NCBI GenBank assembly: GCA_035512495.1
Contig: DATKDW010000093.1
Span: 1 to 64,000 of the forward strand
Length of the DNA: 64,000 nucleotides
From: Acidimicrobiales bacterium
GTDB taxonomy: Bacteria > Actinomycetota > Acidimicrobiia > Acidimicrobiales > CADCSY01
Direction: 5' to 3'
The notes beneath the pieces are model-generated. The model was not told where the DNA came from. It made no database searches and saw only the letters and a program-made list of their open reading frames with translations. Positions 8,924 to 17,851 of the stretch are shown here, in pieces. The translations under genes were made by a program, and so were the position numbers. Every line of letters starts with the position of its first letter. Position 1 is the stretch's first letter.

Positions 8924-8934
8924 CCCATGAGCAT
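8890..8934. promoter_or_regulatory. Nested palindromes at the coxL start codon
   Basis: GCCATG-CT-CATGGC is a perfect 6-bp palindrome at 8890-8903. ATGCTCATGG (8893-8902) and CCATGAGCAT (8925-8934) form a separate perfect 10-bp inverted repeat. Its right arm contains the coxL ATG at 8927. The element could be a repressor operator or an mRNA hairpin that hides the start codon. Confidence 0.5.
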
Positions 8935-11197
8935 CCTCGGGAACCGAGTGCCGCGGATCGAGGACCCCCGGTTCCTCACCGGCCAGGCCACCTTCGTCGA
9001 CAACCTCCGACTGCCGGGCGCCGCCCACGTGACCTACGTGACGTCGACCATCGCGTCGGCACGGATCACGGGCATCGAGGTGGCCGAGGCCCGTGAGTCA
9101 CCGGGCGTGATCGACGTGGTCACCGCTGCCGACCTCGACCTCGAGCCGTACCCGGTCGACATGGCCATCTTCAACGAGGACATGGTCCGACCGTGGCTGG
9201 CCACCGACGTGGTCCGCTTCGTCGGTGAGCCGGTGGTGGCGATCGTGGCCGAGACCGCCGCCCAGGGCGAGGACGCCGCCGACCTCGTCTGGGTCGACTA
9301 CGACCCGCTGCCCGCGGTGGTCGACCCCGAGGAGGCCCGCCTCGACGAGCTCCTCCTGCACGCGGGGGCGGGCACCAACGTCGCCTTCCGCCTGCCGGCG
9401 GGCAAGCACACGGTCTCGTTCGACGACTGCGAGGTCGTCGTCACCCAGCGGATCGTCAACCAGCGGGTGGCCCCGTGCCCGCTCGAGGTCCGTGCCGCCG
9501 CGGCCGAGTGGGGCGACGACGGCCGCCTCACCCTCTGGCTCAGCACCCAGGGCTCCCACCCCGCCCGCGAGAAGGCCGCCGAAGGCCTTGGGCTCGAGCT
9601 GAGCGACGTCCGGGTCATCGTGCCCGACGTCGGCGGTGGCTTCGGCGCAAAGGGTGCCTCCTACCCGGAGGAGCTGCTGCTGGGTTGGCTGGCCCGCAGG
9701 GTGGGTCGCCCGCTGCGCTGGACCGAGGCGCGCTCGGCGTCGATGAACGGCCTCGGGCACGGGCGCGGCCAGATCCAGCAGGTCACCATGGGCGGGACGA
9801 GAGAGGGGACGGTCGAGGCCATCCGCCTCGAGGTCCTCCAGGACGCCGGCGCCTACCCGCGCATGGGGGCGGTCCTCCCGTACATGACCCGGACCATGGC
9901 CACGGGGGTCTACACCGTCGGCCGGGTGGAGTTCTCCTCGACCTCGGTGGTCACCAACACCACCCCCACCGTCGCCTACCGCGGTGCCGGCCGCCCCGAG
10001 GCGGCCGCCGCCCTCGAGCGGACCATGGACATCTTCGCGACCGAGCTGGGCATGGACCCCGCCGAGGTGCGGCGCCGCAACCTCGTGCCGGCCGACGCCT
10101 TCCCGTACACGACGGCCGTCGGCACGCTCTACGACTGCGGCGAGTACGAGCAGGCGCTCGACCTGGTGCTCTCGTCGGTGGGCTACGACGACCTGCGCGC
10201 CGAGCAGCGACGCCGGCGCGAGGCCGGCGAGCGCCGGCAGCTGGGCATCGGCCTCTCCGTGTACGTGGAGATCACCGGCTCCGCGGGTGACGAGCACGGG
10301 TCGGTCGAGGTGCTGCCCGACGGACGGGTGATCGCCCGCACCGGCACCACGCCCTACGGGCAGGGCCACGCCACCACGTGGGCCATGCTCGTCGCCGAAC
10401 GCCTCGGGGTCCCGATCAGCGACGTGGAGGTGATCTCGGGCGACACCGACCTCTTCCCCACCGGGACCACGACGGGCGGCTCCCGCTCGGTGCAGCTCGG
10501 TGGCACCGCCATGGCCCAGGCATCCGACGTGGTCGTCGAGCGGGCCCGCCACCTCGCCGCCGATCTGCTCGAGGCCAACCCCGACGACGTGGTGCTGGAC
10601 CTGGCCGAGGGCCGCTTCCACGTGACCGGCACGCCCGCCGTGGCCCGCTCTTGGGGCGAGGTGGCCGGCAGCGCCGGTGACGACGGGCTGCGGGGCGAGG
10701 CCCTGTTCGAGTCGCAGGGCGCCACCTTCCCGTTCGGTGCCCACGTGGCGGTCGTCGAGGTCGACATCGAGACCGGGCAGGTGCAGCTGGTGCGCATGGT
10801 GGCGGTCGACGACGCCGGGCGCATCGTGAACCCGCTCATCGCCGAGGGGCAGATCCACGGCGGGCTGGCCCAAGGCGTGGCCCAAGCCCTGATGGAGGAG
10901 GTCCGCTACGACGAGGACGGCAACCCGCTCACCGCCAACCTCGCCGACTACGGCTTCCCGTCGGCCGCCGACCTGCCGTCGTTCGAGAGCATCCGCATGG
11001 AGACGCCCACGCCCAACAACCCCCTCGGCGCCAAGGGCATCGGTGAGTCGGGCACGATCGGCTCGACGCCGGCGATGCAGAACGCCGTGGTCGACGCCGT
11101 CTCCCACCTCGGCGTGCGCCACATCGACATGCCCACCACTCCCGAGAAGGTGTGGCGGGCGATCCAGGCCGCCGGCGGTCGGGTCAGAGCAAGATGA
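8927..11197 (+). CDS. coxL: Molybdenum hydroxylase large subunit, CoxL form II type
   Basis: This 756-residue molybdopterin-binding subunit is of the xanthine dehydrogenase/CO dehydrogenase family. The active-site loop is AYRGAGR (residues 350-356), the form II signature, not the AYXCSFR loop of true aerobic CO dehydrogenases. [19 protein letters not shown] and the catalytic glutamate in [10 protein letters not shown] are all present, so the active site looks intact. The N-terminal [14 protein letters not shown] matches the second copy at 20.1 kb, which fixes the start at 8927. An in-frame ATG at 8918 is possible. It stands alone on the plus strand, divergent from xdhC, and would need the CoxM and CoxS made by the opposite-strand unit. 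CO, or another small carbonyl or aromatic compound, could be the substrate. Confidence 0.92.
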   Translation: MSILGNRVPRIEDPRFLTGQATFVDNLRLPGAAHVTYVTSTIASARITGIEVAEARESPGVIDVVTAADLDLEPYPVDMAIFNEDMVRPWLATDVVRFVGEPVVAIVAETAAQGEDAADLVWVDYDPLPAVVDPEEARLDELLLHAGAGTNVAFRLPAGKHTVSFDDCEVVVTQRIVNQRVAPCPLEVRAAAAEWGDDGRLTLWLSTQGSHPAREKAAEGLGLELSDVRVIVPDVGGGFGAKGASYPEELLLGWLARRVGRPLRWTEARSASMNGLGHGRGQIQQVTMGGTREGTVEAIRLEVLQDAGAYPRMGAVLPYMTRTMATGVYTVGRVEFSSTSVVTNTTPTVAYRGAGRPEAAAALERTMDIFATELGMDPAEVRRRNLVPADAFPYTTAVGTLYDCGEYEQALDLVLSSVGYDDLRAEQRRRREAGERRQLGIGLSVYVEITGSAGDEHGSVEVLPDGRVIARTGTTPYGQGHATTWAMLVAERLGVPISDVEVISGDTDLFPTGTTTGGSRSVQLGGTAMAQASDVVVERARHLAADLLEANPDDVVLDLAEGRFHVTGTPAVARSWGEVAGSAGDDGLRGEALFESQGATFPFGAHVAVVEVDIETGQVQLVRMVAVDDAGRIVNPLIAEGQIHGGLAQGVAQALMEEVRYDEDGNPLTANLADYGFPSAADLPSFESIRMETPTPNNPLGAKGIGESGTIGSTPAMQNAVVDAVSHLGVRHIDMPTTPEKVWRAIQAAGGRVRAR

Positions 11198-11243
11198 CCA
11201 AGAGGATGATGATGATGATGAGGGTGCCGAGTCCGATTGCCAT
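11184..11243 (-). CDS. Possible 19-residue hydrophobic micropeptide
   Basis: A very short frame starts with ATG at 11243 and encodes [19 protein letters not shown], almost wholly aliphatic. A purine-rich AAGGCAGG lies 7 bases before the ATG and could serve as a ribosome-binding site. Its last 14 bases overlap the end of coxL on the other strand. The peptide would span the membrane once. Its start resembles DUF3309-like small hydrophobic proteins, but it is shorter. It could also be a chance run of ATC codons. Confidence 0.35.
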   Translation of the reverse strand: MAIGLGTLIIIIILLVILL

Positions 11244-11334
11244 GGGGGTGACCTGCCTTCTCTAGTGGTGGTCCTCCCGTACCCGCATCTCGCTCGTCGT
11301 AGTCAGATCCTCTCGGGGCGAGGTGGCCAATCCC

Positions 11335-11652
11335 TCACCAGTCGACCGCCTCCACGAAGAGGTGGATGGTCCCACCGCACGTGAGCCCCACGGCGAACGC
11401 CTCGTCGTCGCTGTAGCCGAACGTCACCATCCGGCCGGGCAAGCCCGACTCGAGGAGCTCCAGCGCCGCGGCCACCACCGCCCCCTCCACACAGCCGCCC
11501 GAGACCGAGCCGGCCACCTGGCCCTCGTCGTTGACGGCCATGGCCGCGCCGGGCTGGCGGGGCCCCGAACCCTCCACGTCGACCACCCTGGCCAGCGCCA
11601 CGCGCCGCCCCTGGCCGCGCCAGCGGGCCACGTCGTCGAGGATCTCGCGCAT
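11335..11652 (-). CDS. Stand-alone XdhC/CoxI N-terminal domain
   Basis: This 105-residue protein contains only the small N-terminal domain of the XdhC family: [24 protein letters not shown], then [13 protein letters not shown] and [14 protein letters not shown], the cysteine-bearing signature. The Rossmann domain found in full-length XdhC is absent. It may act with the separate full-length XdhC in cofactor sulfuration or transfer. The ATG at 11652 is favoured because a TACGAT box ends 7 bases before it, as in the other leaderless genes here. It is the last gene of the minus-strand cox unit, 46 bases after coxE. Confidence 0.85.
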   Translation of the reverse strand: MREILDDVARWRGQGRRVALARVVDVEGSGPRQPGAAMAVNDEGQVAGSVSGGCVEGAVVAAALELLESGLPGRMVTFGYSDDEAFAVGLTCGGTIHLFVEAVDW

Positions 11653-11659
11653 CACCGCC

Positions 11660-11665
11660 ATCGTA
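11660..11665 (-). promoter_or_regulatory. -10 box of XdhC-domain gene (leaderless)
   Basis: On the minus strand TACGAT is followed by 7 bases and the ATG at 11652, placing the expected transcription start at the start codon. Confidence 0.5.
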
Positions 11666-11698
11666 CCGAGCACCGTGGCGCGGCTGCCGGGCGGCCCC

Positions 11699-12814
11699 TC
11701 AGGCGCCGGCGACCACCTCGGCGAGCTCCTCGAGCGAGGCGAGCGAGTGGCCCTCCACGAAGTGGTCGACGTGCGGCAGCGCCGCCGCCATGCCCGCCGC
11801 CAGCGGGGCGTAGCCGGGGCTGGCCTTGAGGGGGTTCACCCAGACGACCCGGTGGGCCACCCGCCGCAGTCGCGACATCTGCTCGCCCAGCACGGTGGGG
11901 TCACCGCGGTCCCAGCCGTCGGAGAGCACGACCACGACGGCACCGCGCGCCATGCCACGGACCCCCCAGGTGTTGCAGAACTCGGCCACGCCGTCGCCGA
12001 GGCGAGTCCCGCCCGACCAGTCGGCGACCGCACCCGATGCGGCTGCGAGGGCGGCATCCGGGTCGTGGGTGGCCAACTCGCGGGTGAGCCGGGTCAGCCG
12101 GGTGCCGAGGGCGAACACCTCGACCCGGCCGCGACCGACGACCGCGGCGTGGGCGAAGCGCAGCAGGGCGCGGGCGTAGGGCTCCATCGAGCCGCTGACG
12201 TCGACGAGGAGCACCACGCGCCGGGGTCGGGTCGAAGGCGAGCGTCGCGCCGGGGGGACGGGCTCGCCACCGGCGCGCAGGCTGCGCTGCACCGTGCGAC
12301 GCAGGTCGTGGCGCCCGCGGTGGCCGTGGGTGGAGCGCAGGCGCCTCGACCGGCGCGCCGCTCCCACCAGCCGCACGTCGGTCATGAGTCGGCGGGCCTC
12401 GTCGAGCTCGGCGTCGGTGCACGCGGCGAAGTCCTTGTGGCGCAGCACCTCCGTGGCGCTGTAGCGGACGGTGACCGTTGGGCCGGTCGGGGTGGGTCCG
12501 TCGCCCTCACCGTCGTCCTGCTCCTCGTGGTCGTCCTCGTCGAGGGCCAGGGTCAGCGGTGGCGGGGGTGGCACGGCGATGAGCTCGCCGGCGACCCCGA
12601 GCCAGAACAGGTCGAAGGCGGCATCGAAGACGTCGACGTCCTCGGGCCGACGGGTGAGCGTGGCCCGGGCCGCCCAGTACACGCCGTCACGGCGCTCGAC
12701 GCCCACCGCCGCCAACGCCTCGGCGAAGCTCGTGACCGCGGTGGTAGGCACGTCGAGGCCGGCGCCGCGCAGCACCCGTGCGAACGCAACGGCCAGTCGC
12801 GCGCCGTCGATCAC
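11699..12814 (-). CDS. coxE: CoxE-like VWA-domain protein
   Basis: This 371-residue protein has a C-terminal von Willebrand A domain with the metal-adhesion site DVSGS at residues 205-209, plus WSGGTRLGDGV and VVVLSDGWDRGD. The N-terminal half is helical, with an acidic stretch near residues 91-105 and a basic patch (RRSRRLRSTHGHRGRHDLRR) before the VWA domain. In CO-oxidising bacteria, CoxE pairs with the AAA ATPase CoxD to mature the copper-sulfur-molybdenum active site. Its GTG at 12814 lies 9 bases after the coxD stop, as expected for a partner pair. It is intact and of normal length. Confidence 0.9.
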   Translation of the reverse strand: MIDGARLAVAFARVLRGAGLDVPTTAVTSFAEALAAVGVERRDGVYWAARATLTRRPEDVDVFDAAFDLFWLGVAGELIAVPPPPPLTLALDEDDHEEQDDGEGDGPTPTGPTVTVRYSATEVLRHKDFAACTDAELDEARRLMTDVRLVGAARRSRRLRSTHGHRGRHDLRRTVQRSLRAGGEPVPPARRSPSTRPRRVVLLVDVSGSMEPYARALLRFAHAAVVGRGRVEVFALGTRLTRLTRELATHDPDAALAAASGAVADWSGGTRLGDGVAEFCNTWGVRGMARGAVVVVLSDGWDRGDPTVLGEQMSRLRRVAHRVVWVNPLKASPGYAPLAAGMAAALPHVDHFVEGHSLASLEELAEVVAGA

Positions 12815-12823
12815 GTCGCCGCC

Positions 12824-13735
12824 TCAGGCGCCACGGAGGACCGCGGCGCGCACAAGGTCGGCCACGCCGTACTCGCGGAGGCGGGCCTGGTCCTCCCGGT
12901 ACTTCACGGCGGTGCCGAGGGTGGCTTCCACCGACGCCTCGTCGAGCTCGCTGCGCCCGAGGGCGGCGAGGGCCTGGGCCCAGTCGATGGTCTCGGCCAC
13001 CCCCGGCGGCTTGTAGAGGCCGAGCCCGCGCACCGCCTCGACGACCGCCGCGACTTGGCGGGCCAGGACCTCGGGGACCCCGGGCGCCCGCAGCGCGACG
13101 ATGGCGACCTCGCGCTCGAAGTCGGGGTGCTCGACCCAGTGGTACAGGCACCGGCGCTTGAGGGCGTCGTGCACGTCGCGCGTGCGGTTGGACGTGATGA
13201 CCACCAGGGGCGGGGTCGCCGCCCGCACGGTGCCGAGCTCGGGGATGGTGACGGCGTAGTCCGACAGCACCTCGAGCAGGAAGGCCTCGAACTCGTCGTC
13301 GGCCCGGTCGACCTCGTCGACGAGCAGCACCGGCGGCGGACCCTCGCCACCCGACACCGCCCGCAGCAGGGGGCGCCGCACGAGGAAGCGCTCGTCGTAG
13401 AGGCTGTCCTCGAGGGCCTCCACGCCGCCGCCCGCGCCCGCCACGCCCGCGGCCTCGGCGGCGCGGAGGTGCAGGAGCTGGCGGGGGTAGTCCCACTCGT
13501 AGACGGCCTGGGCCACGTCGATGCCCTCGTAGCACTGGAGCCGGACGAGCTCGCCACCGGTCCACCGGGAGAGGACCTTGGCGACCTCGGTCTTCCCGAC
13601 GCCGGCCTCACCCTCGAGCAGCAAGGGCCGCTGCAGGCGCTTGGCGAGGAAGATCGCGGTGGCCAGGCCCTCGTCGGCCAGGTAGCCGTGGTCGGCCAGC
13701 GCCTGGCGAACCTCCTCGACGTCGGACTGGGCCAT
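12824..13735 (-). CDS. coxD: CoxD-like MoxR-family AAA ATPase
   Basis: This 303-residue AAA+ ATPase has Walker A GEAGVGKTE at residues 42-50, Walker B VLLVDEVDRAD, sensor 1 ITSNRTRDVHDALKRR and the family's YEWDYPRQLL segment. MoxR-type ATPases partner VWA proteins as chaperones. CoxD is known to help assemble the CO dehydrogenase metal centre. Homologous sequence starts at the ATG at 13735. TAGCGT ends 6 bases before it, so coxD may also be transcribed from its own leaderless promoter inside the cluster. It lies 21 bases after coxM and 9 before coxE. Confidence 0.92.
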   Translation of the reverse strand: MAQSDVEEVRQALADHGYLADEGLATAIFLAKRLQRPLLLEGEAGVGKTEVAKVLSRWTGGELVRLQCYEGIDVAQAVYEWDYPRQLLHLRAAEAAGVAGAGGGVEALEDSLYDERFLVRRPLLRAVSGGEGPPPVLLVDEVDRADDEFEAFLLEVLSDYAVTIPELGTVRAATPPLVVITSNRTRDVHDALKRRCLYHWVEHPDFEREVAIVALRAPGVPEVLARQVAAVVEAVRGLGLYKPPGVAETIDWAQALAALGRSELDEASVEATLGTAVKYREDQARLREYGVADLVRAAVLRGA

Positions 13736-13741
13736 GGGCCG

Positions 13742-13747
13742 ACGCTA
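13742..13747 (-). promoter_or_regulatory. -10 box of coxD (leaderless)
   Basis: TAGCGT-N6-ATG on the minus strand, in the 21-base gap after coxM. It suggests internal initiation giving a coxD-coxE-XdhC-domain transcript. Confidence 0.5.
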
Positions 13748-13756
13748 CCGGCGGCG

Positions 13757-14578
13757 TCAGGCGCCGGCGGCCTCGAGGGCGCGGCGGGTGAGCACCCGGG
13801 CGAGGTGGCGGCGGTACTCCTCGCTGGCGTTGAGGTCGGCGGAGGGTTCGGTGCCCTCGTCGGCCACGGCGGCGGCGTCGGCGGCCGACGCCCCCGACGC
13901 CAGCGCGGCTTCGGCGGCCCGGGCCCGGAGCGGCACCGACCCCATGTTGACCAGGCCGATGCCGGTGGTGCCGTTGTGCACGGCCGCCACCGCGACGATT
14001 GCCCAGTCCTGGGCCCGGCGGTTGAACTTCTGGTACGACCAGCCGGCGCCAGCGGCCTTCGGCACGCGGACCTCGGTCAGGAGCTCGTCGTCGGCCAGGG
14101 CGGTCTCGAGGAAGCCCTCGAAGAAGTCGGTGGCGGCGATCTCCCGCTCGCCGCCGGGGCCCCGGGCGACGAGGCTGCCACCGAGCGCCAGGACCGCGGC
14201 GGGCAGGTCGGAGGCGGGGTCGCCGTGGGCCAGCGAGCCGCCGATGGTGCCGCGGTGACGCACCTGCGGGTCGCCCACCAGGCCGGCGACGAAGGGCAGG
14301 ATCGGCGCCTGCTCGGCGAGCAGCTCGGAGGTCTCGAGGGCGCGGTGCCGGGTGAGGGCGCCGATGGCGACGTGGTCGCCGGCGTCGCGCACATACGACA
14401 GGTCGTCGAGGCGGCCGACGTCGACGAGGACCGCCGGCGTGGCCAGCCGCAGCTTCATCAACGGGAGCAACGAGTGGCCCCCGGCCAGCAGCTTGGCCTC
14501 GTCACCGTGCTCGGTGAGAAGTGAGAGGGCCTCGTCGGCCGAGTCGGCCCGCTTGTACTCGAAGGCGACGGGGATCAT
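13757..14578 (-). CDS. coxM: Molybdenum hydroxylase FAD subunit, CoxM
   Basis: This 273-residue protein is the FAD-binding middle subunit that passes electrons from the iron-sulfur subunit to the acceptor. FAD-binding loops are [11 protein letters not shown] (from residue 32) and [14 protein letters not shown] (from residue 111), both intact. The C-terminal CO dehydrogenase flavoprotein domain follows. The ATG at 14578 overlaps the coxS stop in an ATGA, so S and M are coupled. An open frame upstream is a shadow of coxS. Length is normal. Confidence 0.93.
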   Translation of the reverse strand: MIPVAFEYKRADSADEALSLLTEHGDEAKLLAGGHSLLPLMKLRLATPAVLVDVGRLDDLSYVRDAGDHVAIGALTRHRALETSELLAEQAPILPFVAGLVGDPQVRHRGTIGGSLAHGDPASDLPAAVLALGGSLVARGPGGEREIAATDFFEGFLETALADDELLTEVRVPKAAGAGWSYQKFNRRAQDWAIVAVAAVHNGTTGIGLVNMGSVPLRARAAEAALASGASAADAAAVADEGTEPSADLNASEEYRRHLARVLTRRALEAAGA

Positions 14579-15051
14579 CGGGTCATCGTCCCCTCGGCCC
14601 CGGAGGCCGCCAGAACGGCCTTGACGATGTTGTGGTAGCCGGTGCAGCGGCACAGGTTGCCCTCGAGGCCCTCCCGCACCTGCGCCTCGGTCGGTGACGG
14701 GACCTCGTCGAGCAGCGAGGTGGCGGCCATCACCATGCCGGGCGTGCAGAACCCGCACTGCAGGCCATGGTGCTCCTGGAAGGCCTGCTGCATCGGGTGC
14801 AGGGTGCCGTCGGCGTCGGCCATGCCCTCGATGGTGGTGACGTCGCCGCCGTCGGCCTGGGCGGCGAGCACCGTGCAGGACTTCACCGCTTCGCCGTCGA
14901 GGTGGACCGTGCAGGCCCCGCACGACGAGGTGTCGCAGCCCACGTTGGTGCCCGTGAGCCCGAGCACCTCCCGCAGGTAGTGGACGAGGAGGAGGCGGTC
15001 CTCCACCTCGTGCTCCCGCGCCTCTCCGTTGACCGTGATGGACACCCGCAC
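14575..15051 (-). CDS. coxS: Molybdenum hydroxylase [2Fe-2S] subunit, CoxS
   Basis: This 158-residue small subunit carries two [2Fe-2S] clusters. The plant-ferredoxin type cluster uses C39, C44, C47 and C59 ([10 protein letters not shown]). The second uses C99, C102, C134 and C136 (CGFCTPGM and CRCTGY). All eight cysteines are present. It relays electrons from the molybdenum site in CoxL to FAD in CoxM. The start is GTG at 15051, where homology begins (RVSITVNGE). It lies 82 bases after the ABC-2 permease gene on the same strand, with no terminator visible between them. Confidence 0.95.
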   Translation of the reverse strand: MRVSITVNGEAREHEVEDRLLLVHYLREVLGLTGTNVGCDTSSCGACTVHLDGEAVKSCTVLAAQADGGDVTTIEGMADADGTLHPMQQAFQEHHGLQCGFCTPGMVMAATSLLDEVPSPTEAQVREGLEGNLCRCTGYHNIVKAVLAASGAEGTMTR

Positions 15052-15133
15052 CGCTGCGACCCCCAGGGACTCGTCGTGACCCTCATCATGGCGCGTGGGA
15101 GCGGCCCGCGCGTCCGTCGGGCGCGGGCCAGTG

Positions 15134-15934
15134 CTAGGGAACCAGGGTGCGCATGCCGCGGACGGCGAAGACGGCGAGCACCACGGCGGCGATGGCCATG
15201 GCGACGAGACCGGGCCAGGTGGTCGCCCACGCCACGTCGCCGATGAACCCCTGTCGGGCGAAGCGCAAGATGTTGGTCATCGGGTTGACGCGCGCGGCAC
15301 CGTGCAGCCACCCCTCGATGATGTGCAATGGCACCTGGCCGATGGAGAGGAACATGGTGAAGAAGATGCCGACCTGCACCAGCGCCCCGGCCCGCTGGGT
15401 CTTCAGCCGGTAGACGATGCCGAGGCCCCACAGGGCCGCCAGCACGGCGACGCCCTCGGCCGCCACCACCAGCGATACGATCCCGAACAGGCCGCCGGGC
15501 AGCGCAGCCCCGCCAGCGAAGGCAGCCACGAGCACGAGCGTGATCGGTAGCAGCGCCCGTGCCATCGCCGCCAGCAGCGGTCCGAGCAGCAGCGCCGCCC
15601 TTGGCGTCGGAGCAACGATGAGGCGGTCGTAGAACCCGTCTTCGAGGTCGCGGGCCACGCCGAAGCACGTGCCCAGGCCCGCGAACGAGGCGCCCTGGAG
15701 GATCGCGAACGGCGCCATCCAGCTCAAGATGTTGTCGGTACCGAAGCCGGGGATGTCGGTGAGGGCGGTGAACGAGCCGCTGAACGCCACGACGAAGAAG
15801 ATCGGGAACACGACCGTTGGTACGACCGCAGCCGGGACCCGGGCCACCATGAGCAGACTGCGCCGCGCCAGCCACAGCGCCACGGTGAAGGTCCCGCCCC
15901 CATGGGTGTCGACCACCATCGCCGCCGCACTCAT
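15134..15934 (-). CDS. ABC-2 type permease (second of pair)
   Basis: This 266-residue integral membrane protein has about six hydrophobic helices in the ABC-2 (DrrB) arrangement. An N-terminal [18 protein letters not shown] is followed by a first membrane helix. The cytosolic loop [17 protein letters not shown] is the conserved ABC-2 coupling region, and [14 protein letters not shown] precedes the last helix. I chose the ATG at 15934 because homology starts there, although the frame is open 18 codons further. It lies 121 bases after the first permease and 82 before coxS. It probably forms a heterodimer with the first permease. Confidence 0.87.
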   Translation of the reverse strand: MSAAAMVVDTHGGGTFTVALWLARRSLLMVARVPAAVVPTVVFPIFFVVAFSGSFTALTDIPGFGTDNILSWMAPFAILQGASFAGLGTCFGVARDLEDGFYDRLIVAPTPRAALLLGPLLAAMARALLPITLVLVAAFAGGAALPGGLFGIVSLVVAAEGVAVLAALWGLGIVYRLKTQRAGALVQVGIFFTMFLSIGQVPLHIIEGWLHGAARVNPMTNILRFARQGFIGDVAWATTWPGLVAMAIAAVVLAVFAVRGMRTLVP

Positions 15935-16055
15935 GAGGAGCGCCCGGCCGCAGGCCGGACCGCTGAACGGCGCGCGAGCGGGTGGCACCGACGGAAGGGG
16001 CCCGCCGACGAAGGAGGTGGGAAGGGCTCCCGTCGGTGACAGGACCCGTGAGCAG

Positions 16056-16877
16056 TCAACTGGAGACCGCCAGGCGGCGTCGCAGCTGGGTGACGGCGAA
16101 GGCGATCGTCAGCACCGCGAAGCCACCGGCGATGCCGATCGCCGCCGCCGCCTCGGAGGCGTCGAAGCCGATGATCACCTGGTGCCGGGCCCCGTCGATC
16201 ATCCACGACAGGGGGTTGGCCTCGGCGACGGTCCGGTACCAGCCTCCCATCAGCCCGGTCGGGAAGAACGCCGACGAGACGAACAGGAGGATGAAGACGA
16301 CCGGGAAGGAGTTCTGCACCGCCTCTTGGGACCCGGTGCGCAGGCCCATGGCCGCGGTGATGCCGCCGATGCCGATGGCGAGCACCATCGCCAGCACGAC
16401 CAGCACCAGCGCGGCGGCGGGGCCCCCGGCCACCCTCGCCCCGAACGGCCAGAACAGGGCCATGAAGATCACCGCCTGCACGGCGCCGAGCACGGCCGCC
16501 CCGCTGAGGCGACCGATCAGGATGGAGATGCGCGACACCGGCGATGCCACCAGGCGGTCGAAGAACCCGTTCTCGATGTCGAGGGCGATGTCGGTGCCGC
16601 CGGCCACGGCGCCGAACATGACGCCCTGCACGATCGTGGCGGGCAGCAGGAAGACCAGGAACGAGTCGACCTCGGGGAATCCGGGCAGGCCGATCGAGCG
16701 CGACATCGCCGAGGAGTTGACCGCCGCGATCATCAGCGGGAAGACCATGGAGGGCATCCACATCTGCGGCTGGCGCATGGTGCCCACCACCGATCGGCGG
16801 GCCAGCAGCAGCGCCTGGGCGACCGGGCTCACCGTGGCGTAGCCGGCGGTGGCGTGCTCCGGGAGGGTCGCGGTCAC
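16056..16877 (-). CDS. ABC-2 type permease (first of pair)
   Basis: This 273-residue protein has about six membrane helices and the ABC-2 signature loop DIENGFFDRLVASPVSR. Near the C-terminus is ANPLSWMIDGARHQVI, also typical of DrrB/NodJ-like exporters. Its GTG at 16877 overlaps the ATPase stop in a GTGA, so it must be made with the ATPase. Such transporters usually export drugs, lipids or polysaccharides. The substrate here is unknown. It is similar in layout to the second permease, which suggests a duplicated pair. Confidence 0.9.
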   Translation of the reverse strand: MTATLPEHATAGYATVSPVAQALLLARRSVVGTMRQPQMWMPSMVFPLMIAAVNSSAMSRSIGLPGFPEVDSFLVFLLPATIVQGVMFGAVAGGTDIALDIENGFFDRLVASPVSRISILIGRLSGAAVLGAVQAVIFMALFWPFGARVAGGPAAALVLVVLAMVLAIGIGGITAAMGLRTGSQEAVQNSFPVVFILLFVSSAFFPTGLMGGWYRTVAEANPLSWMIDGARHQVIIGFDASEAAAAIGIAGGFAVLTIAFAVTQLRRRLAVSS

Positions 16878-17851
16878 GCCGGCTCCGCCTCGGCGGCGTC
16901 TTCGCTGGCCGCGCCTTCGAGGCGGCGGCCGGTGGCGTCGGCGAAGACGTCGTCGAGGCTCGGGGCGGCCAGCTCCATGTGCTGCACGGTGACGCCCGCC
17001 TGGTCGAGGCCGCGCACGACGGCGGTGACCGAGGCTGCCCCACCGGCGAGGCCGATGGCCAGGACGCCGCTGCGGGAGGGACGCTCCTCGCCGAAGCCGA
17101 GGAGGACCTCCTTGGCCGACGCCTCGTGGTCGGAGTCGACCTCGATGCGCAGGGTCGGCGCCCCCACCTCGGCCTTGAGCCGGGCCGGCTCGCCCTGTCG
17201 GGCGATGCGGCCGTGATCGATGATGGCGATGCGGCCGGCCAGCTGGTCGGCCTCCTCGAGGTACTGGGTGGTGAGGAACACGGTGGTGCCGTGCTCGGCG
17301 TTGAGCGACCGCACCTCCTCCCAGAGGCTCATGCGGCTCATGGGGTCGAGCCCAGTGGTGGGCTCGTCGAGGAACAGCACCTGGGGCTGGTGGACCAGCG
17401 ACATGGCGAGGTCGAGGCGACGGCGCATGCCGCCGGAGTAGGTGCCCACCCGGCGACCCGCGGCCTCGGTGAGCCCGACCCGCTCGAGCAGCTCGGCTCC
17501 GCGCTGCTGCGCCTTGCCGCGGTGGATGCCGTGGAGGACGGCTTGGAGGCGGAGGAGCTCGTGGCCCGTCATCAGGGGGTCGATGGCCGCGTCCTGCAGG
17601 GCCACGCCGATGGCGCGGCGCACGCTGGCCGCCTCGGACGCCACGTCGAAGCCCGCCACCCAGGCCCGCCCGGCGGTCGGTCGCAGCAGGGTCGTCAGCA
17701 TCCGCACCATCGTCGACTTCCCCGCCCCGTTGGGGCCGAGGAACCCGAAGATCTCACCCTGGCGGACCTCCAGGTCGACCCCCGCCACGGCCTCGATGTC
17801 ACCGAAGCGGCGGACCAAGCCCTCGCACTCGATGGGGTGACCGCTCCTCAC
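16874..17851 (-). CDS. ABC transporter ATP-binding protein, DrrA-like
   Basis: This 325-residue ATPase has Walker A GPNGAGKST (residues 39-47), signature YSGGM (138-142), Walker B LFLDEP (159-164) and a switch region containing TTQYLEEAD. The C-terminal 90 residues match the regulatory tail of daunorubicin-resistance ATPases (LDDVFADATGRRLE). The GTG at 17851 overlaps the stop of coxL copy 2 in a GTGA, so this exporter ATPase is translationally coupled to a molybdenum hydroxylase subunit. It energises the two permeases that follow. All catalytic motifs are intact. Confidence 0.93.
   Translation of the reverse strand: MRSGHPIECEGLVRRFGDIEAVAGVDLEVRQGEIFGFLGPNGAGKSTMVRMLTTLLRPTAGRAWVAGFDVASEAASVRRAIGVALQDAAIDPLMTGHELLRLQAVLHGIHRGKAQQRGAELLERVGLTEAAGRRVGTYSGGMRRRLDLAMSLVHQPQVLFLDEPTTGLDPMSRMSLWEEVRSLNAEHGTTVFLTTQYLEEADQLAGRIAIIDHGRIARQGEPARLKAEVGAPTLRIEVDSDHEASAKEVLLGFGEERPSRSGVLAIGLAGGAASVTAVVRGLDQAGVTVQHMELAAPSLDDVFADATGRRLEGAASEDAAEAEPA

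Noticed and set aside
9098-11122. 674-codon minus-strand frame opposite coxL
   Set aside because: It mirrors the coxL codons frame by frame and has no recognisable motif.
11200-11222. gat-trinucleotide microsatellite
   Set aside because: The short run is explained by Ile codons of the possible micropeptide on the other strand and is too short to count as a separate repeat.
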